NCBI RefSeq assembly: GCF_013374995.1
Contig: NZ_CP056030.1
Location: 434,001-498,000 of the forward strand
DNA length: 64,000 nt
From: Pseudomonas eucalypticola
GTDB lineage: Bacteria > Pseudomonadota > Gammaproteobacteria > Pseudomonadales > Pseudomonadaceae
Direction of reading: 5' to 3'
In this document: positions 39,280 through 48,205 of the stretch, piece by piece
How the letters are laid out: every line of letters begins with the position of its first letter
How positions within the stretch are numbered: position 1 is the stretch's first letter
Translations under genes and position numbers: made by a program
Notes under the pieces: generated by a model
Seen by the model: the letters and a program-made list of their open reading frames with translations, nothing else
What the model was told of the DNA's origin: nothing
Databases searched by the model: none

Positions 39280-40617
39280 TTACAGGATATACCGGGACAG
39301 GTCTTCGTTCTGCGCCAATTCACCCAGGTGGCTGTTGACGTAGTCGGCGTCGATCAGGATCGGCGCTTCGCTGTGGGCCGCGGCCAGGTCGCCGGCGCTG
39401 AACGACACTTCCTCAAGCAGGCGCTCGAGCAAGGTGTGCAGGCGGCGGGCACCGATGTTCTCGGTTTTCTCGTTGACCTGCCAGGCGATCTCGGCCAGGC
39501 GCTTGATGCCTTCGGGCGCGAACTCGATGTTCAGGCCTTCGGTTTTCAGCAGTTCGCGGTACTGCTCGGTCAGCGAAGCGTGCGGCTCCTGCAGGATGCG
39601 TTCGAAGTCTTCCGGGCTCAGGGCCTTGAGCTCCACGCGAATCGGCAGGCGGCCTTGCAGCTCAGGCACCAGGTCGCTCGGCTTGCTCAGGTGGAACGCG
39701 CCGGAAGCGATGAACAGGATATGGTCGGTCTTGACCATGCCCAGCTTGGTGTTCACCGTGCAGCCTTCGATCAGCGGCAGCAGGTCGCGCTGCACACCTT
39801 CACGGGACACATCGGCGCCGCCGACGTTGCCGCGCTTGGCTACTTTGTCGATTTCGTCGATGAACACGATGCCGTGTTGCTCAACGGCTTCCAGGGCCTT
39901 GGCCTTGAGTTCTTCCTCGTTGACCAGGCGCCCGGCTTCTTCCTCGCGCACCAGCTTGAGTGCTTCCTTGACCTTGAGCTTGCGGCTTTTCTTCTTGCCT
40001 TTGCCCATGTTGGCGAACAGGTTCTGCAACTGGCTGGTCATTTCTTCCATGCCCGGCGGCGCGGAAATGTCGACGCCCACGGCTTCCGCCACTTCGATCT
40101 CGATTTCCTTGTCGTCCAGCTGACCTTCGCGCAAGCGCTTGCGGAACAGTTGGCGGGTGTTGGAGTCGGTGCTGTGGCCCTGGTCTTCGTTGAAGCCCGT
40201 GCGCGCAGGTGGCAGCAGGGCGTCGAGGATGCGTTCTTCAGCGGCGTCTTCGGCGCGGTGCTGCACGCGGGTGATTTCCTGCTCACGCAGCAGCTTGAGG
40301 GCAGCGTCGGCCAGGTCGCGGATGATCGACTCGACGTCACGGCCCACATAGCCCACTTCGGTGAACTTGGTGGCTTCGACCTTGATGAACGGCGCGTTGG
40401 CCAGCTTGGCCAGGCGGCGGGCGATTTCGGTCTTGCCGACGCCGGTAGGGCCGATCATCAGGATGTTCTTGGGGGTGACTTCGACACGCAGCTCGGCAGG
40501 CAACTGCATGCGGCGCCAGCGGTTGCGCAGGGCAATGGCGACGGCGCGCTTGGCATCGTCCTGGCCGATGATATGGCGGTTGAGTTCGTGGACGATCTCG
40601 CGGGGGGTCATGGACAT
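39280..40617 (-). CDS. hslU: ATP-dependent protease ATPase subunit HslU
   Basis: HslU is the AAA+ unfoldase of the HslVU protease. The 445-residue protein has Walker [14 protein letters not shown] near residue 57, the conserved [14 protein letters not shown] pore-loop block, an intermediate I-domain (about residues 110-240, with charged, coiled sequence), Walker [15 protein letters not shown] and the C-terminal DLSRYIL that docks into HslV. The start at 40617 ([12 protein letters not shown]) gives the family N-terminus. Confidence 0.97.
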   Translation of the reverse strand: MSMTPREIVHELNRHIIGQDDAKRAVAIALRNRWRRMQLPAELRVEVTPKNILMIGPTGVGKTEIARRLAKLANAPFIKVEATKFTEVGYVGRDVESIIRDLADAALKLLREQEITRVQHRAEDAAEERILDALLPPARTGFNEDQGHSTDSNTRQLFRKRLREGQLDDKEIEIEVAEAVGVDISAPPGMEEMTSQLQNLFANMGKGKKKSRKLKVKEALKLVREEEAGRLVNEEELKAKALEAVEQHGIVFIDEIDKVAKRGNVGGADVSREGVQRDLLPLIEGCTVNTKLGMVKTDHILFIASGAFHLSKPSDLVPELQGRLPIRVELKALSPEDFERILQEPHASLTEQYRELLKTEGLNIEFAPEGIKRLAEIAWQVNEKTENIGARRLHTLLERLLEEVSFSAGDLAAAHSEAPILIDADYVNSHLGELAQNEDLSRYIL

Positions 40618-40635
40618 GGTATGTGGCGGTCCTCT

Positions 40636-40658
40636 AGCGGTGATTCCAAGCGTGGAAA
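40636..40658 (-). terminator. Hairpin with T-run between hslV and hslU
   Basis: On the minus strand GCCCGGC, CCGAC loop and GCCGGGC are followed directly by TTTT, a compact intrinsic terminator form. It lies between hslV and hslU in the direction of transcription, so it may attenuate hslU relative to hslV unless hslU has its own promoter. Confidence 0.6.
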
Positions 40659-40692
40659 AGCCCGGCGTCGGGCCGGGCGCCAAAACAGCTTG

Positions 40693-41223
40693 TCACTCCG
40701 CGAGGTCCTGCTCCTCGATGGTCAGGTTGTGGTTGGTGAACACGCAGATGTCGCCGGCGATGCCCAGGGCGGTCTCGGCGATTTCGCGGGCAGACAGCTC
40801 GGTTTTCATCAGCAGGGCGCGGGCCGCGGCTTGCGCGTACGCGCCGCCGGAACCCATGGCGATCAGGCCGTCCTCGGGTTCGACCACGTCACCGTTGCCG
40901 GTGATGATCAAGGAGGCGTCCTTGTTGGCAACGGCCAGCATGGCCTCCAGGCGGCTCAGGGAGCGGTCGGTGCGCCATTCCTTGGCAAGTTCCACGGCGG
41001 CACGCACCAGGTGGCCCTGATGTTTCTCCAGTTGGCCTTCAAAGCGCTCGAACAGCGTGAAGGCGTCGGCGGTGGCACCGGCGAAGCCGGCGATGACCTG
41101 GCCGTGGTACAGGCGGCGCACTTTCTTGGCGTTGCCTTTCATCACGGTATTACCGAGGGAAACCTGGCCGTCGCCGCCCATGACGACTTTGCCGTGGCGG
41201 CGAACTGAAACGATGGTGGTCAA
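40693..41223 (-). CDS. hslV: ATP-dependent protease subunit HslV
   Basis: HslV is the threonine peptidase of HslVU. The 176-residue product starts [25 protein letters not shown]; Thr2 becomes the N-terminal nucleophile after Met removal. That requirement fixes the start at the TTG of 41223, served by GGAG nine bases upstream, although a GTG five codons earlier is in frame. GDGQVS and the GSGG loop ([12 protein letters not shown]) are family signatures. It lies upstream of hslU with an attenuator-like hairpin between them. Confidence 0.96.
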   Translation of the reverse strand: MTTIVSVRRHGKVVMGGDGQVSLGNTVMKGNAKKVRRLYHGQVIAGFAGATADAFTLFERFEGQLEKHQGHLVRAAVELAKEWRTDRSLSRLEAMLAVANKDASLIITGNGDVVEPEDGLIAMGSGGAYAQAAARALLMKTELSAREIAETALGIAGDICVFTNHNLTIEEQDLAE

Positions 41224-41333
41224 GGGGAGAGTCTCCACGCAGCGGGGCGAAAATGCCCTGATGGAAACTCATATGGGGGTGGGGATAAGTATTTCAACCT
41301 TCCCGGATGGGCGGTGTTGGGGCCGGGTGGGTG

Positions 41334-41395
41334 CTTCCCGAGCTGCGTCCGGTCTTGCAGGAGAGGTCTGCAGGGCCGGGCGCAGCTCGGGAAGG
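41334..41395. repeat. Inverted pair of REP-like elements
   Basis: CTTCCCGAGCTGCGTCCGGTCTTGCAG (41334-41360) and CTGCAGGGCCGGGCGCAGCTCGGGAAG (41369-41395) are near-complementary around a short spacer. They are diverged forms of the unit in the 12.4-kb array, with TTGCAG in place of CCACAG. The pair lies between the SPOR-protein stop and the hslV start, both on the minus strand. Confidence 0.75.
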
Positions 41396-41408
41396 GGGCG
41401 GCGCCGTG

Positions 41409-42098
41409 TTACTGACGGGTCTGGCGTTGTTGTAACAGCAAGTTGCTAAAGCCACTGCCCGACAGTTGCTTCTGGGCCACGGTCAGCTGTTCGCGGTTGC
41501 TGAACGGCCCCACCAGCACGCGGTACCAGGTTTCGTCCTTGACGGTGCCGGACTCCACCGCCACGGCCTGCCCGAGCAGGATGATCTGCGCGCGCACACG
41601 GTCGGCGTCAGCCTGCTTGCGGAACGAGCCAGCCTGCAGGAAGAACTGCGTGGTCGCCGCGGGCTTGATGACGGCCGGCGCCGGGGGTGGCGTCTGCCCC
41701 GACAGGGCGGCCTGGGCCCGGGCGGTATCGATCTTCGCGGCTTCCGCCGGGGTGACCGGTGGTTGCGCAGGCACCGGCGGGGTTTTTTCCGGCACGGCTT
41801 CAGGCGGCACGATCACTTCCGACTCGGGCAGCAGGGTGTAGAAGTCGTACTTGGGCTTGACCGGCGCCTGCGGGCTCGGTGGCGTCTTGTTGGCCTCGGC
41901 GATCTTGTCGGCCTTGGCCTGCTCGGGCTTGACCCGCTTGACGTCGTCGTGGCCGGGCTCCAGCTTCATCAGAAACACGATGAACGCGCCGACCGTGAGG
42001 CCGACTGCCATCCATACCCATCCTGGGATCGGCTGCTTTGCTGGAGCGGAGTTTCGGCTGGCGCCACGCTTGGGAGCAGGTTTTTTCTTGGCAACCAA
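41409..42098 (-). CDS. ftsN: SPOR-domain cell-division protein, FtsN-like
   Basis: The 229-residue protein has a short basic cytoplasmic tail (AKKKPAPKRGASRN), one membrane helix (IPGWVWMAVGLTVGAFIVFLMKL, about residues 23-45), a Pro-rich periplasmic linker and a C-terminal SPOR domain (FFLQAGSFRKQADADRVRAQ to WYRVLVGPFSNREQLTVAQ) that binds denuded septal peptidoglycan. This is the FtsN architecture, and the argS-ftsN-hslV-hslU order supports it. The TTG start at 42098 lies just after the argS stop, with GGAG ten bases upstream inside argS. Confidence 0.85.
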   Translation of the reverse strand: MVAKKKPAPKRGASRNSAPAKQPIPGWVWMAVGLTVGAFIVFLMKLEPGHDDVKRVKPEQAKADKIAEANKTPPSPQAPVKPKYDFYTLLPESEVIVPPEAVPEKTPPVPAQPPVTPAEAAKIDTARAQAALSGQTPPPAPAVIKPAATTQFFLQAGSFRKQADADRVRAQIILLGQAVAVESGTVKDETWYRVLVGPFSNREQLTVAQKQLSGSGFSNLLLQQRQTRQ

Positions 42099-42099
42099 C

Positions 42100-43836
42100 T
42101 TACATGCGCTCCAGGGTTTCCAGGCCCAGCAACTCCAGGCCTTGCTTGAGGGTGCGACCGGTCAGGGCGGCCAGGCGCAAGCGGCTTTGCTGCTGCTCAG
42201 GCGTCTCGGCGCTCAGGATCGGGCAGTTTTCGTAGAAGCTGGAGAACAGCCCGGCCACATCGTACAGGTAGGTGCACAGTACGTGGGGGGTACCCTTCTC
42301 GGCAACGTTGTTCAGTACTTCGCCGAACTGCGCCAGCTTGGCGGCCAGTTCGTGTTCCTGCGCGGCTTCCAGAACGATCTGGCCGTCGACGTCGGCAAAA
42401 CCCTTGCCCAGTTTGCGGAACACACCGGCCACGCGGGTGTAGGCGTACAGCAGGTAGGGGGCGGTGTTGCCTTCGAAGTTCAGCATCAGGTCGAAATTGA
42501 AGCTGTAGTCGCTGGTGCGGTGCTTGGACAGGTCGGCGTATTTCACCGAGTCGATGCCTACCACCTTGGCGATGTTGCGCAGTTCGTCCTCGGCCAGTTC
42601 AGGATTCTTTTCCTTCACCAGCACGTAGGCGCGTTCCTGGGCTTCGGTCAGCAGGTCGATCAGCTTCACGGTGCCGCCGTCGCGGGTCTTGAACGGGCGG
42701 CCATCGGCGCCGTTCATGGTGCCGAAGCCCATGTGTTCCATGTCCATCGGGTGGCCCACGAAGCCGGCCTTCCGAGCCACGGCGAACACCTGTTGGAAGT
42801 GCAGGGCCTGGCGCTGGTCGACGAAATACAGGGCGCGGTCGGCCTGCAACGTGTTGCTGCGGTAGCGCACGGCGGCAAGGTCGGTGGTGGCGTACAGGTA
42901 GCCGCCGTCAGCCTTGACGATGATCACCGGCAGCGGCTCGCCTTCGGCGTTCTTGAACTCGTCGAGGAACACACACTGGGCGCCGTTGCTTTCCACCAGC
43001 AGGCCAGCGGCCTTGAGGTCGTTGACCACGTTGATCAGGTCGTCGTTGTAGGCGCTTTCGCCCATCACGTCGGCCATGGTCAGCTTGACGTTCAGCAGCT
43101 CGTAGATCTTCTGGCAGTGGGACAGCGAGATGTCCTTGAAGCGCGTCCACAGTGCCAGGCACTCGGCATCGCCGGCCTGCAGCTTGACCACCAGGCCGCG
43201 GGCACGGTCGGCGAACTCCGGCGACTCGTCGAAGCGCTGCTTGGCCGCGCGGTAGAAGTTTTCCAGGTCCGACAGCTCGTCGCTGGTAATGGGGTTTTCC
43301 TGCAGGTAGGCCATCAGCATGCCGAACTGGGTGCCCCAGTCTCCCACGTGGTTCTGGCGGATCACCTCGTCGCCGAGGAATTCCAGCACCCGCGCCACGC
43401 CATCACCGATGATGGTGGAGCGCAGGTGGCCAACGTGCATCTCCTTGGCCAGGTTGGGGGCGGACAGGTCGACCACCACGCGCTGGGCGGCGCCGGCCTT
43501 GCGTACGCCAACCTTGGCGTCGGCCAGGGCCGCGTCGAGGCGGCCGGCCAGGGCCTGGGTGTTCTGGAAGAAGTTGAGGAAGCCGGGGCCGGCGATCTCG
43601 ACCTTGCTGACCTGCGCGTCGGCAGGCAGGGCGGCGATCAGTTTCTCGGCCAGGTCACGCGGCTTCATGCCGGCGGGCTTGGCCAGCATCATGGCGATGT
43701 TGCTGGCGAAGTCGCCGTTTTTCTTGTCGCGGGCGTTTTCCACCTGGATCGCTGGCGTCAACCCTTCAGGCAACACACCTTCCGTGACGAGTTGGGTGAG
43801 GGCTTGTTGAATCAGCTGGCGAATGGTGTCTTTCAT
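42100..43836 (-). CDS. argS: Arginyl-tRNA synthetase
   Basis: ArgS charges tRNA-Arg. The 578-residue class-I synthetase has the HIGH-type motif HVGH in [21 protein letters not shown] near residue 130, an N-terminal Arg-S-specific domain ([16 protein letters not shown]), and the C-terminal anticodon-binding domain with [16 protein letters not shown]. The start at 43836 ([10 protein letters not shown]) gives the family length; a large open extension upstream is spurious. The ftsN-like gene follows at once. Confidence 0.97.
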   Translation of the reverse strand: MKDTIRQLIQQALTQLVTEGVLPEGLTPAIQVENARDKKNGDFASNIAMMLAKPAGMKPRDLAEKLIAALPADAQVSKVEIAGPGFLNFFQNTQALAGRLDAALADAKVGVRKAGAAQRVVVDLSAPNLAKEMHVGHLRSTIIGDGVARVLEFLGDEVIRQNHVGDWGTQFGMLMAYLQENPITSDELSDLENFYRAAKQRFDESPEFADRARGLVVKLQAGDAECLALWTRFKDISLSHCQKIYELLNVKLTMADVMGESAYNDDLINVVNDLKAAGLLVESNGAQCVFLDEFKNAEGEPLPVIIVKADGGYLYATTDLAAVRYRSNTLQADRALYFVDQRQALHFQQVFAVARKAGFVGHPMDMEHMGFGTMNGADGRPFKTRDGGTVKLIDLLTEAQERAYVLVKEKNPELAEDELRNIAKVVGIDSVKYADLSKHRTSDYSFNFDLMLNFEGNTAPYLLYAYTRVAGVFRKLGKGFADVDGQIVLEAAQEHELAAKLAQFGEVLNNVAEKGTPHVLCTYLYDVAGLFSSFYENCPILSAETPEQQQSRLRLAALTGRTLKQGLELLGLETLERM

Positions 43837-43993
43837 GGTCTTCTCGTTCGTCCGCGGGGGCGGGCGGCGCCTGGAAGCGCGGGTGGAAAAACTGGATATT
43901 ATCCGGTGCTGGTGGGGCATTGCCAAGGGGCACGCCGCAAGCTGCGTGTTTTCAAGCTGCACGTTAACACCGCTTCGTGCTTTTGCTTCTGGC

Positions 43994-46213
43994 TCAATAA
44001 AGATCCACGGGGTCCACATCCAGTGACCAGCGCACCTGGCGCCCGCTGGGCATCTGCTCCAGGTTAAGCAGCCAGCTGGCGATCAGCTTGTGCAGTGGCG
44101 CCCTGGCGCTGGCTTGCAACAGCAACTGTGCGCGGTAGCGGCCGGCACGGCGTTCCATGGGCGCTGGCACCGGCCCGAGCAGTTCGATGCCCGAAAGCTG
44201 CAATTGTTCCAGCAGTTGTTCGGCCACGCCGCAGGCTTCGTCGAGGAAGCCTTCGGCCTGGCCTGGCTTGTGGGCTTCGGCGCGCAGCAGGGCCAGGTGG
44301 GCGAACGGCGGCAGGCCGGCGGCGCGGCGCTCGCTCAGGGCCTGTTCAGCGAAGGCGAAGTAGCCTTGTTCGGTCAGTTGCACCAGTAGCGGGTGGTCGG
44401 CCAGGTGGGTCTGGATAATCACCTTGCCCGGCTCTTCTGCCCGGCCTGCGCGGCCGGCTACCTGCACGATCAACTGGGCCATGCGCTCGCTGGCGCGGAA
44501 GTCACCGGAAAACAGGCCGCCGTCCGCGTCCAGGATCGACACCAGGGTGACCCGCGGAAAATGATGGCCTTTGGCGAGCATCTGGGTGCCCACCAGAATG
44601 CACGGTTGCCCTTTTTGAATGGTGGCGAATAACTGGTTCATGGCGTCTTTGCGCGAGGTGCTGTCCCGGTCCACCCGCAGCACGGGGTAATCGGGAAACA
44701 GGATACTCAGGCGCTCTTCTGCCCGTTCGGTACCGGCCCCCACGGGGCGCAGGTCCACGGTGTTGCACTTGGGGCACTGGCGTGGCACGCGCTCCACGTG
44801 CCCGCAGTGGTGGCAGCGCAACTCGCCGGAGCGCTGGTGCACGGTGGTGCGTGCGTCGCAGCGTGGGCATTCGGACAGCCAGCCGCAATCGTGACACAGC
44901 AGGGTAGGGGCGAAACCGCGCCGGTTGAGAAACACCAGCACCTGTTGGCCGTTGGCCAGGGTCTGGCCGATGGCTTGCTGCATGGGCCCGCTGATGCCGC
45001 TGTCCAGGGGCCGGCTCTTGACGTCCAGGCGCAGGAATTTCGGCGGTTTGGCACCCCCGGCGCGGTGTTCCATTTTCAGCAGGCCGTAGCGGCCGGTGTA
45101 GGCGTTGTGCAGGCTTTCCAGTGACGGCGTCGCCGAACCCAGCAGAATGGGGATGTTCTCCTGCCGCGCGCGCACCAGCGCCAGGTCTCGGGCGTGATAG
45201 CGCAAGCCTTCCTGCTGTTTATAGGAGCCGTCGTGCTCTTCGTCGATGATGATCAGCCCGGGGTGTTTCATCGGCGTGAATAATGCCGAGCGGGTACCGA
45301 TGATGATATCTGCCTCGCCGTCTCGGGCTGCCAGCCAGGCATCCAGGCGCTCACGGTCATTGACGGCGGAATGCAGCAGGGCAATGCGCGCGTTGAAGCG
45401 CTGTTCGAAACGGGCGAGGGTCTGCGGGCCCAGATTGATCTCCGGGATCAGCACCAACGCCTGCTTGCCGGCCTCCAGGGTTTCGCGGATCAGTTGCAGG
45501 TAGACCTCGGTCTTGCCACTGCCGGTAACCCCGGCGAGCAGGAAGGCGTGGAAACTGTCGAAGCCAGCGCGCACGGCCTCGAAGGCGGCGCGCTGCTCGC
45601 TGTTGAGCGGCAACTCGGGCTGGGCCAGCCAGTGTTCGTGGCGTGGTACCGGCGCGTGCTTGCGCACTTCTACCTGGACCAGCTCTTTTTCCAGCAGCAG
45701 GTCGAGGCTGGTCTTGTTCAGGCCCAGCTTGCTCAGCAAGGGGTGGGCCACGCCGTGGGGGTGCTGGGCCAGTGCGGCCAGCGCTTCACGTTGACGCGGC
45801 GCATTCTTGATACGCGGGTCATCCTGACGGGCGCCCGGCGCGGCCAGCCAGAAGCGTTCCTGTCGGGCCTCGGCCAGTTCCCCCTGGCGCAACAGGACTG
45901 GCAGAGCCCAGCTCAGCGTGTCGCCCAGGCTGTGCTGATAGTATTGCGCCGTCCACAGGCACAGCTTGAACAGCGGCGCCGGCAACGGGCTGACCGGGTC
46001 GAGCAAGGCGCTGGCGGGCTTGAGCTTGTCGGCGGGCACTTCGCTCTGGTCGGCGACCTCCACCAGGATGCCGATCATTTCCCGGCGGCCGAACGGTACT
46101 CGCAGGCGCATGCCTGGGGTGAACGCGCTGGCCGGCATGCCGGCGGGCGCCCGGTAGTCGAACAGGCGTCGCAGCGGCGAGGGCAGGGCGAGGCGCAGGA
46201 TGACGTCGGGCAC
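43994..46213 (-). CDS. priA: Primosomal protein N' (replication restart helicase PriA)
   Basis: PriA reloads the replisome at stalled forks. The 739-residue protein has an N-terminal 3'-DNA-binding domain and Walker [13 protein letters not shown] near residue 218. Its DEEH box is [15 protein letters not shown]. It also carries the zinc cluster of paired cysteines ([26 protein letters not shown]) and helicase motifs including [18 protein letters not shown]. It is divergent from rpmE with a 203-bp spacer. Confidence 0.97.
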   Translation of the reverse strand: MPDVILRLALPSPLRRLFDYRAPAGMPASAFTPGMRLRVPFGRREMIGILVEVADQSEVPADKLKPASALLDPVSPLPAPLFKLCLWTAQYYQHSLGDTLSWALPVLLRQGELAEARQERFWLAAPGARQDDPRIKNAPRQREALAALAQHPHGVAHPLLSKLGLNKTSLDLLLEKELVQVEVRKHAPVPRHEHWLAQPELPLNSEQRAAFEAVRAGFDSFHAFLLAGVTGSGKTEVYLQLIRETLEAGKQALVLIPEINLGPQTLARFEQRFNARIALLHSAVNDRERLDAWLAARDGEADIIIGTRSALFTPMKHPGLIIIDEEHDGSYKQQEGLRYHARDLALVRARQENIPILLGSATPSLESLHNAYTGRYGLLKMEHRAGGAKPPKFLRLDVKSRPLDSGISGPMQQAIGQTLANGQQVLVFLNRRGFAPTLLCHDCGWLSECPRCDARTTVHQRSGELRCHHCGHVERVPRQCPKCNTVDLRPVGAGTERAEERLSILFPDYPVLRVDRDSTSRKDAMNQLFATIQKGQPCILVGTQMLAKGHHFPRVTLVSILDADGGLFSGDFRASERMAQLIVQVAGRAGRAEEPGKVIIQTHLADHPLLVQLTEQGYFAFAEQALSERRAAGLPPFAHLALLRAEAHKPGQAEGFLDEACGVAEQLLEQLQLSGIELLGPVPAPMERRAGRYRAQLLLQASARAPLHKLIASWLLNLEQMPSGRQVRWSLDVDPVDLY

Positions 46214-46319
46214 GCAGAAGGCTCTCTGGTTGAAAGGGGTGAAGGGGGACTGCTCTGTAGGGCCGGGCGGGTGTTATAGTCGCGAAGCCTACCAGACGAC
46301 AGCCGGTGCGAGCGATAAC

Positions 46320-46347
46320 TTGCACGTTTGACAAGGTCTGGTAAGAT
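46320..46347 (+). promoter_or_regulatory. Possible sigma-70 promoter of rpmE
   Basis: TTGCAC (46320-46325), a 16-base spacer and TAAGAT (46342-46347) precede rpmE by about 70 bases in the gap divergent with priA. The boxes are reasonable matches to the sigma-70 consensus. Confidence 0.5.
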
Positions 46348-46416
46348 ACGCGGCCTAATTACGTGCGGTATTCAACAATGGTGTTGGATGGCGGCACGCA
46401 GCCTGAGGAAGTGACC

Positions 46417-46635
46417 ATGAAACCAGAAATTCATCCAGCGTACGAAGCCGTTGACGCCACCTGCAGCTGCGGCAACGTCATCAAGACCCGTTCCACTCTG
46501 TGCAAGCCACTGAGCCTGGACGTTTGCTCCGAGTGCCACCCGTTCTACACCGGCAAGCAGAAAACTCTGGACACCGGCGGCCGTGTTGACCGCTTCCAGA
46601 AGCGTTTCGGCGGCTTCGGCGCTCGCAAGGTTTGA
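46417..46635 (+). CDS. rpmE: Ribosomal protein L31 (zinc-binding form)
   Basis: The 72-residue product is L31 of the large ribosomal subunit. It keeps the zinc-binding cysteines in ATCSCGNVI (two) and [15 protein letters not shown] (two), so it is the C+ form that binds zinc; the zinc-free paralogue (ykgM type) is not in the window. GAGGAA precedes the ATG at 46417; an in-frame upstream codon is less likely. A T-rich terminator follows. Confidence 0.96.
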   Translation: MKPEIHPAYEAVDATCSCGNVIKTRSTLCKPLSLDVCSECHPFYTGKQKTLDTGGRVDRFQKRFGGFGARKV

Positions 46636-46660
46636 TCTAACGATCGAGCTGGTAAAGAAA

Positions 46661-46685
46661 GGCGTCCTTAGGGACGTCTTTTTTT
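46661..46685 (+). terminator. Rho-independent terminator of rpmE
   Basis: GGCGTCC, loop TTA and GGGACGTC (with a G:T pair) are followed by a run of seven T. It begins 26 bases after the rpmE stop. Confidence 0.75.
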
Positions 46686-46700
46686 GCCCGAAAATAAAAT

Positions 46701-46730
46701 TGTTCACAATATTTTTAGTTATTGTGAACA
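46701..46730. promoter_or_regulatory. Perfect 11-bp inverted repeat upstream of malic enzyme gene
   Basis: TGTTCACAATA (46701-46711) and TATTGTGAACA (46720-46730) are exact complements around TTTTTAGT. The element is strikingly AT-rich for this genome and lies about 145 bases before the malic enzyme start. It could be an operator for a dimeric regulator or a hairpin; I do not recognise the regulator. Confidence 0.6.
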
Positions 46731-46875
46731 CTTGCAGGCCGCGCAGGCTCTGCGTCTAAGCGCAAAGTCGTACGTCAGGGCGCTTGACACTGGTGACCGG
46801 CCAGTCTTGTCGGGGGTTTGCAGGGCGAGTATCCTCGGCGCTTCGAAAAGTCCATAGCACAAGCGGAACGCCAAA

Positions 46876-48144
46876 ATGTCTGATTTGAAAACTGCCGCTC
46901 TCGAGTACCACGCCCAGCCACGTCCTGGGAAACTGAGTGTCGAGCTCACCAAACCTACCGCCACTGCCCGTGACCTTTCGCTGGCCTACAGCCCTGGCGT
47001 CGCCGAACCGGTTCGTGAAATCGGTCGTGACCCGGAACTGGCCTACAAGTACACCGGCAAGGGCAACCTGGTTGCAGTCATTTCCGATGGTACTGCCATC
47101 CTCGGCCTGGGTAACCTGGGCCCACTGGCTTCCAAGCCAGTCATGGAAGGCAAGGGCGTTCTGTTCAAGCGTTTCGCCGGCATCGACGTATTCGACATCG
47201 AAGTCGACTCCGAGAGCCCGCAGGCTTTCATCGACACCGTCAAGCGCATCTCCATCACCTTCGGCGGCATCAACCTGGAAGACATCAAGGCACCTGAGTG
47301 CTTCGAGATCGAGCGCGCGCTGATCGAGCAGTGCGACATTCCGGTCTTCCACGATGACCAGCACGGCACCGCCATCGTGACCGCCGCGGGCATGATCAAC
47401 GCCCTGGAAATCGCCGGCAAGACCCTGGAAGAGGCGAAGATCGTCTGCCTGGGCGCTGGTGCCGCCGCTATCTCCTGCATGAAACTGCTGGTAAGCATGG
47501 GCGCCAAGATCGAAAACATCTTCATGGTCGACCGTACCGGCGTGGTCCACGCTGGCCGTGACGACCTGAACCAGTACAAGGCCGTGTTCGCCCACGCCAC
47601 CGACAAGCGTACCCTGGACGACGCCATCGAAGGCGCCGACGTGTTCGTTGGCCTGTCGGGCCCGAACCTGCTGAGCGCCGAGCAACTCAAGCGCATGGCT
47701 GCCAACCCGATCGTGTTCGCGTGCTCCAACCCAGACCCGGAAATCTCCCCGGAACTGGCCCACGCTACCCGTAACGACGTGATCATGGCCACTGGCCGTT
47801 CGGACTACCCGAACCAGGTCAACAACGTACTGGGCTTCCCATTCATCTTCCGTGGTGCCCTGGACGTACGCGCCAAGCGCATCAACGAGGAAATGAAAAT
47901 CGCCGCCGCCAACGCCCTGCGCGAACTGGCCAAGCTGCCGGTGCCTCAGGAAGTGTGCGATGCCTACGGTGGTATCTCGCTGGAATTCGGCCGTGAGTAC
48001 ATCATTCCGAAGCCAATGGACGCCCGCCTGATCACCGTCATCTCCGATGCCGTGGCCAAGGCTGCCATCGAGACTGGCGTGGCTACCCTGCCGTACCCGT
48101 CGAACTACCCGCTGCAAAGCGTGGATGATGTGTTCAAAGGCTAA
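46876..48144 (+). CDS. maeB: Malic enzyme (short, single-domain type)
   Basis: The enzyme oxidatively decarboxylates malate to pyruvate. The 422-residue protein has the malic-domain block LAYSPGVAEPVREIG, the catalytic Lys region GLGNLGPLASKPVMEGK, the metal-binding HDDQHGTA and the nucleotide-binding GAGAAAISCMKLL. It lacks the C-terminal phosphotransacetylase-like domain seen in long MaeB. Cofactor choice (NADP or NAD) cannot be read safely. A strong bidirectional terminator separates it from PBP1A. Confidence 0.93.
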   Translation: MSDLKTAALEYHAQPRPGKLSVELTKPTATARDLSLAYSPGVAEPVREIGRDPELAYKYTGKGNLVAVISDGTAILGLGNLGPLASKPVMEGKGVLFKRFAGIDVFDIEVDSESPQAFIDTVKRISITFGGINLEDIKAPECFEIERALIEQCDIPVFHDDQHGTAIVTAAGMINALEIAGKTLEEAKIVCLGAGAAAISCMKLLVSMGAKIENIFMVDRTGVVHAGRDDLNQYKAVFAHATDKRTLDDAIEGADVFVGLSGPNLLSAEQLKRMAANPIVFACSNPDPEISPELAHATRNDVIMATGRSDYPNQVNNVLGFPFIFRGALDVRAKRINEEMKIAAANALRELAKLPVPQEVCDAYGGISLEFGREYIIPKPMDARLITVISDAVAKAAIETGVATLPYPSNYPLQSVDDVFKG

Positions 48145-48160
48145 ATAGCAGCCCGTAACG

Positions 48161-48192
48161 AAAAAGCCCGACTCGTTGAGTCGGGCTTTTTT
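48161..48192. terminator. Bidirectional terminator between malic enzyme and PBP1A genes
   Basis: AAAAAGCCCGACTC, loop GTT, and GAGTCGGGCTTTTTT form a 9-bp GC stem flanked by an A-run and a T-run, so it works on both strands. It serves the convergent malic enzyme and PBP1A genes. Confidence 0.93.
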
Positions 48193-48205
48193 GTGGCTGC
48201 TGCCT

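Noticed and set aside
41851..44067. 738-codon plus-strand open frame opposite argS
   Set aside because: Antisense of argS, whose motifs are complete; no ribosome site or family signature.
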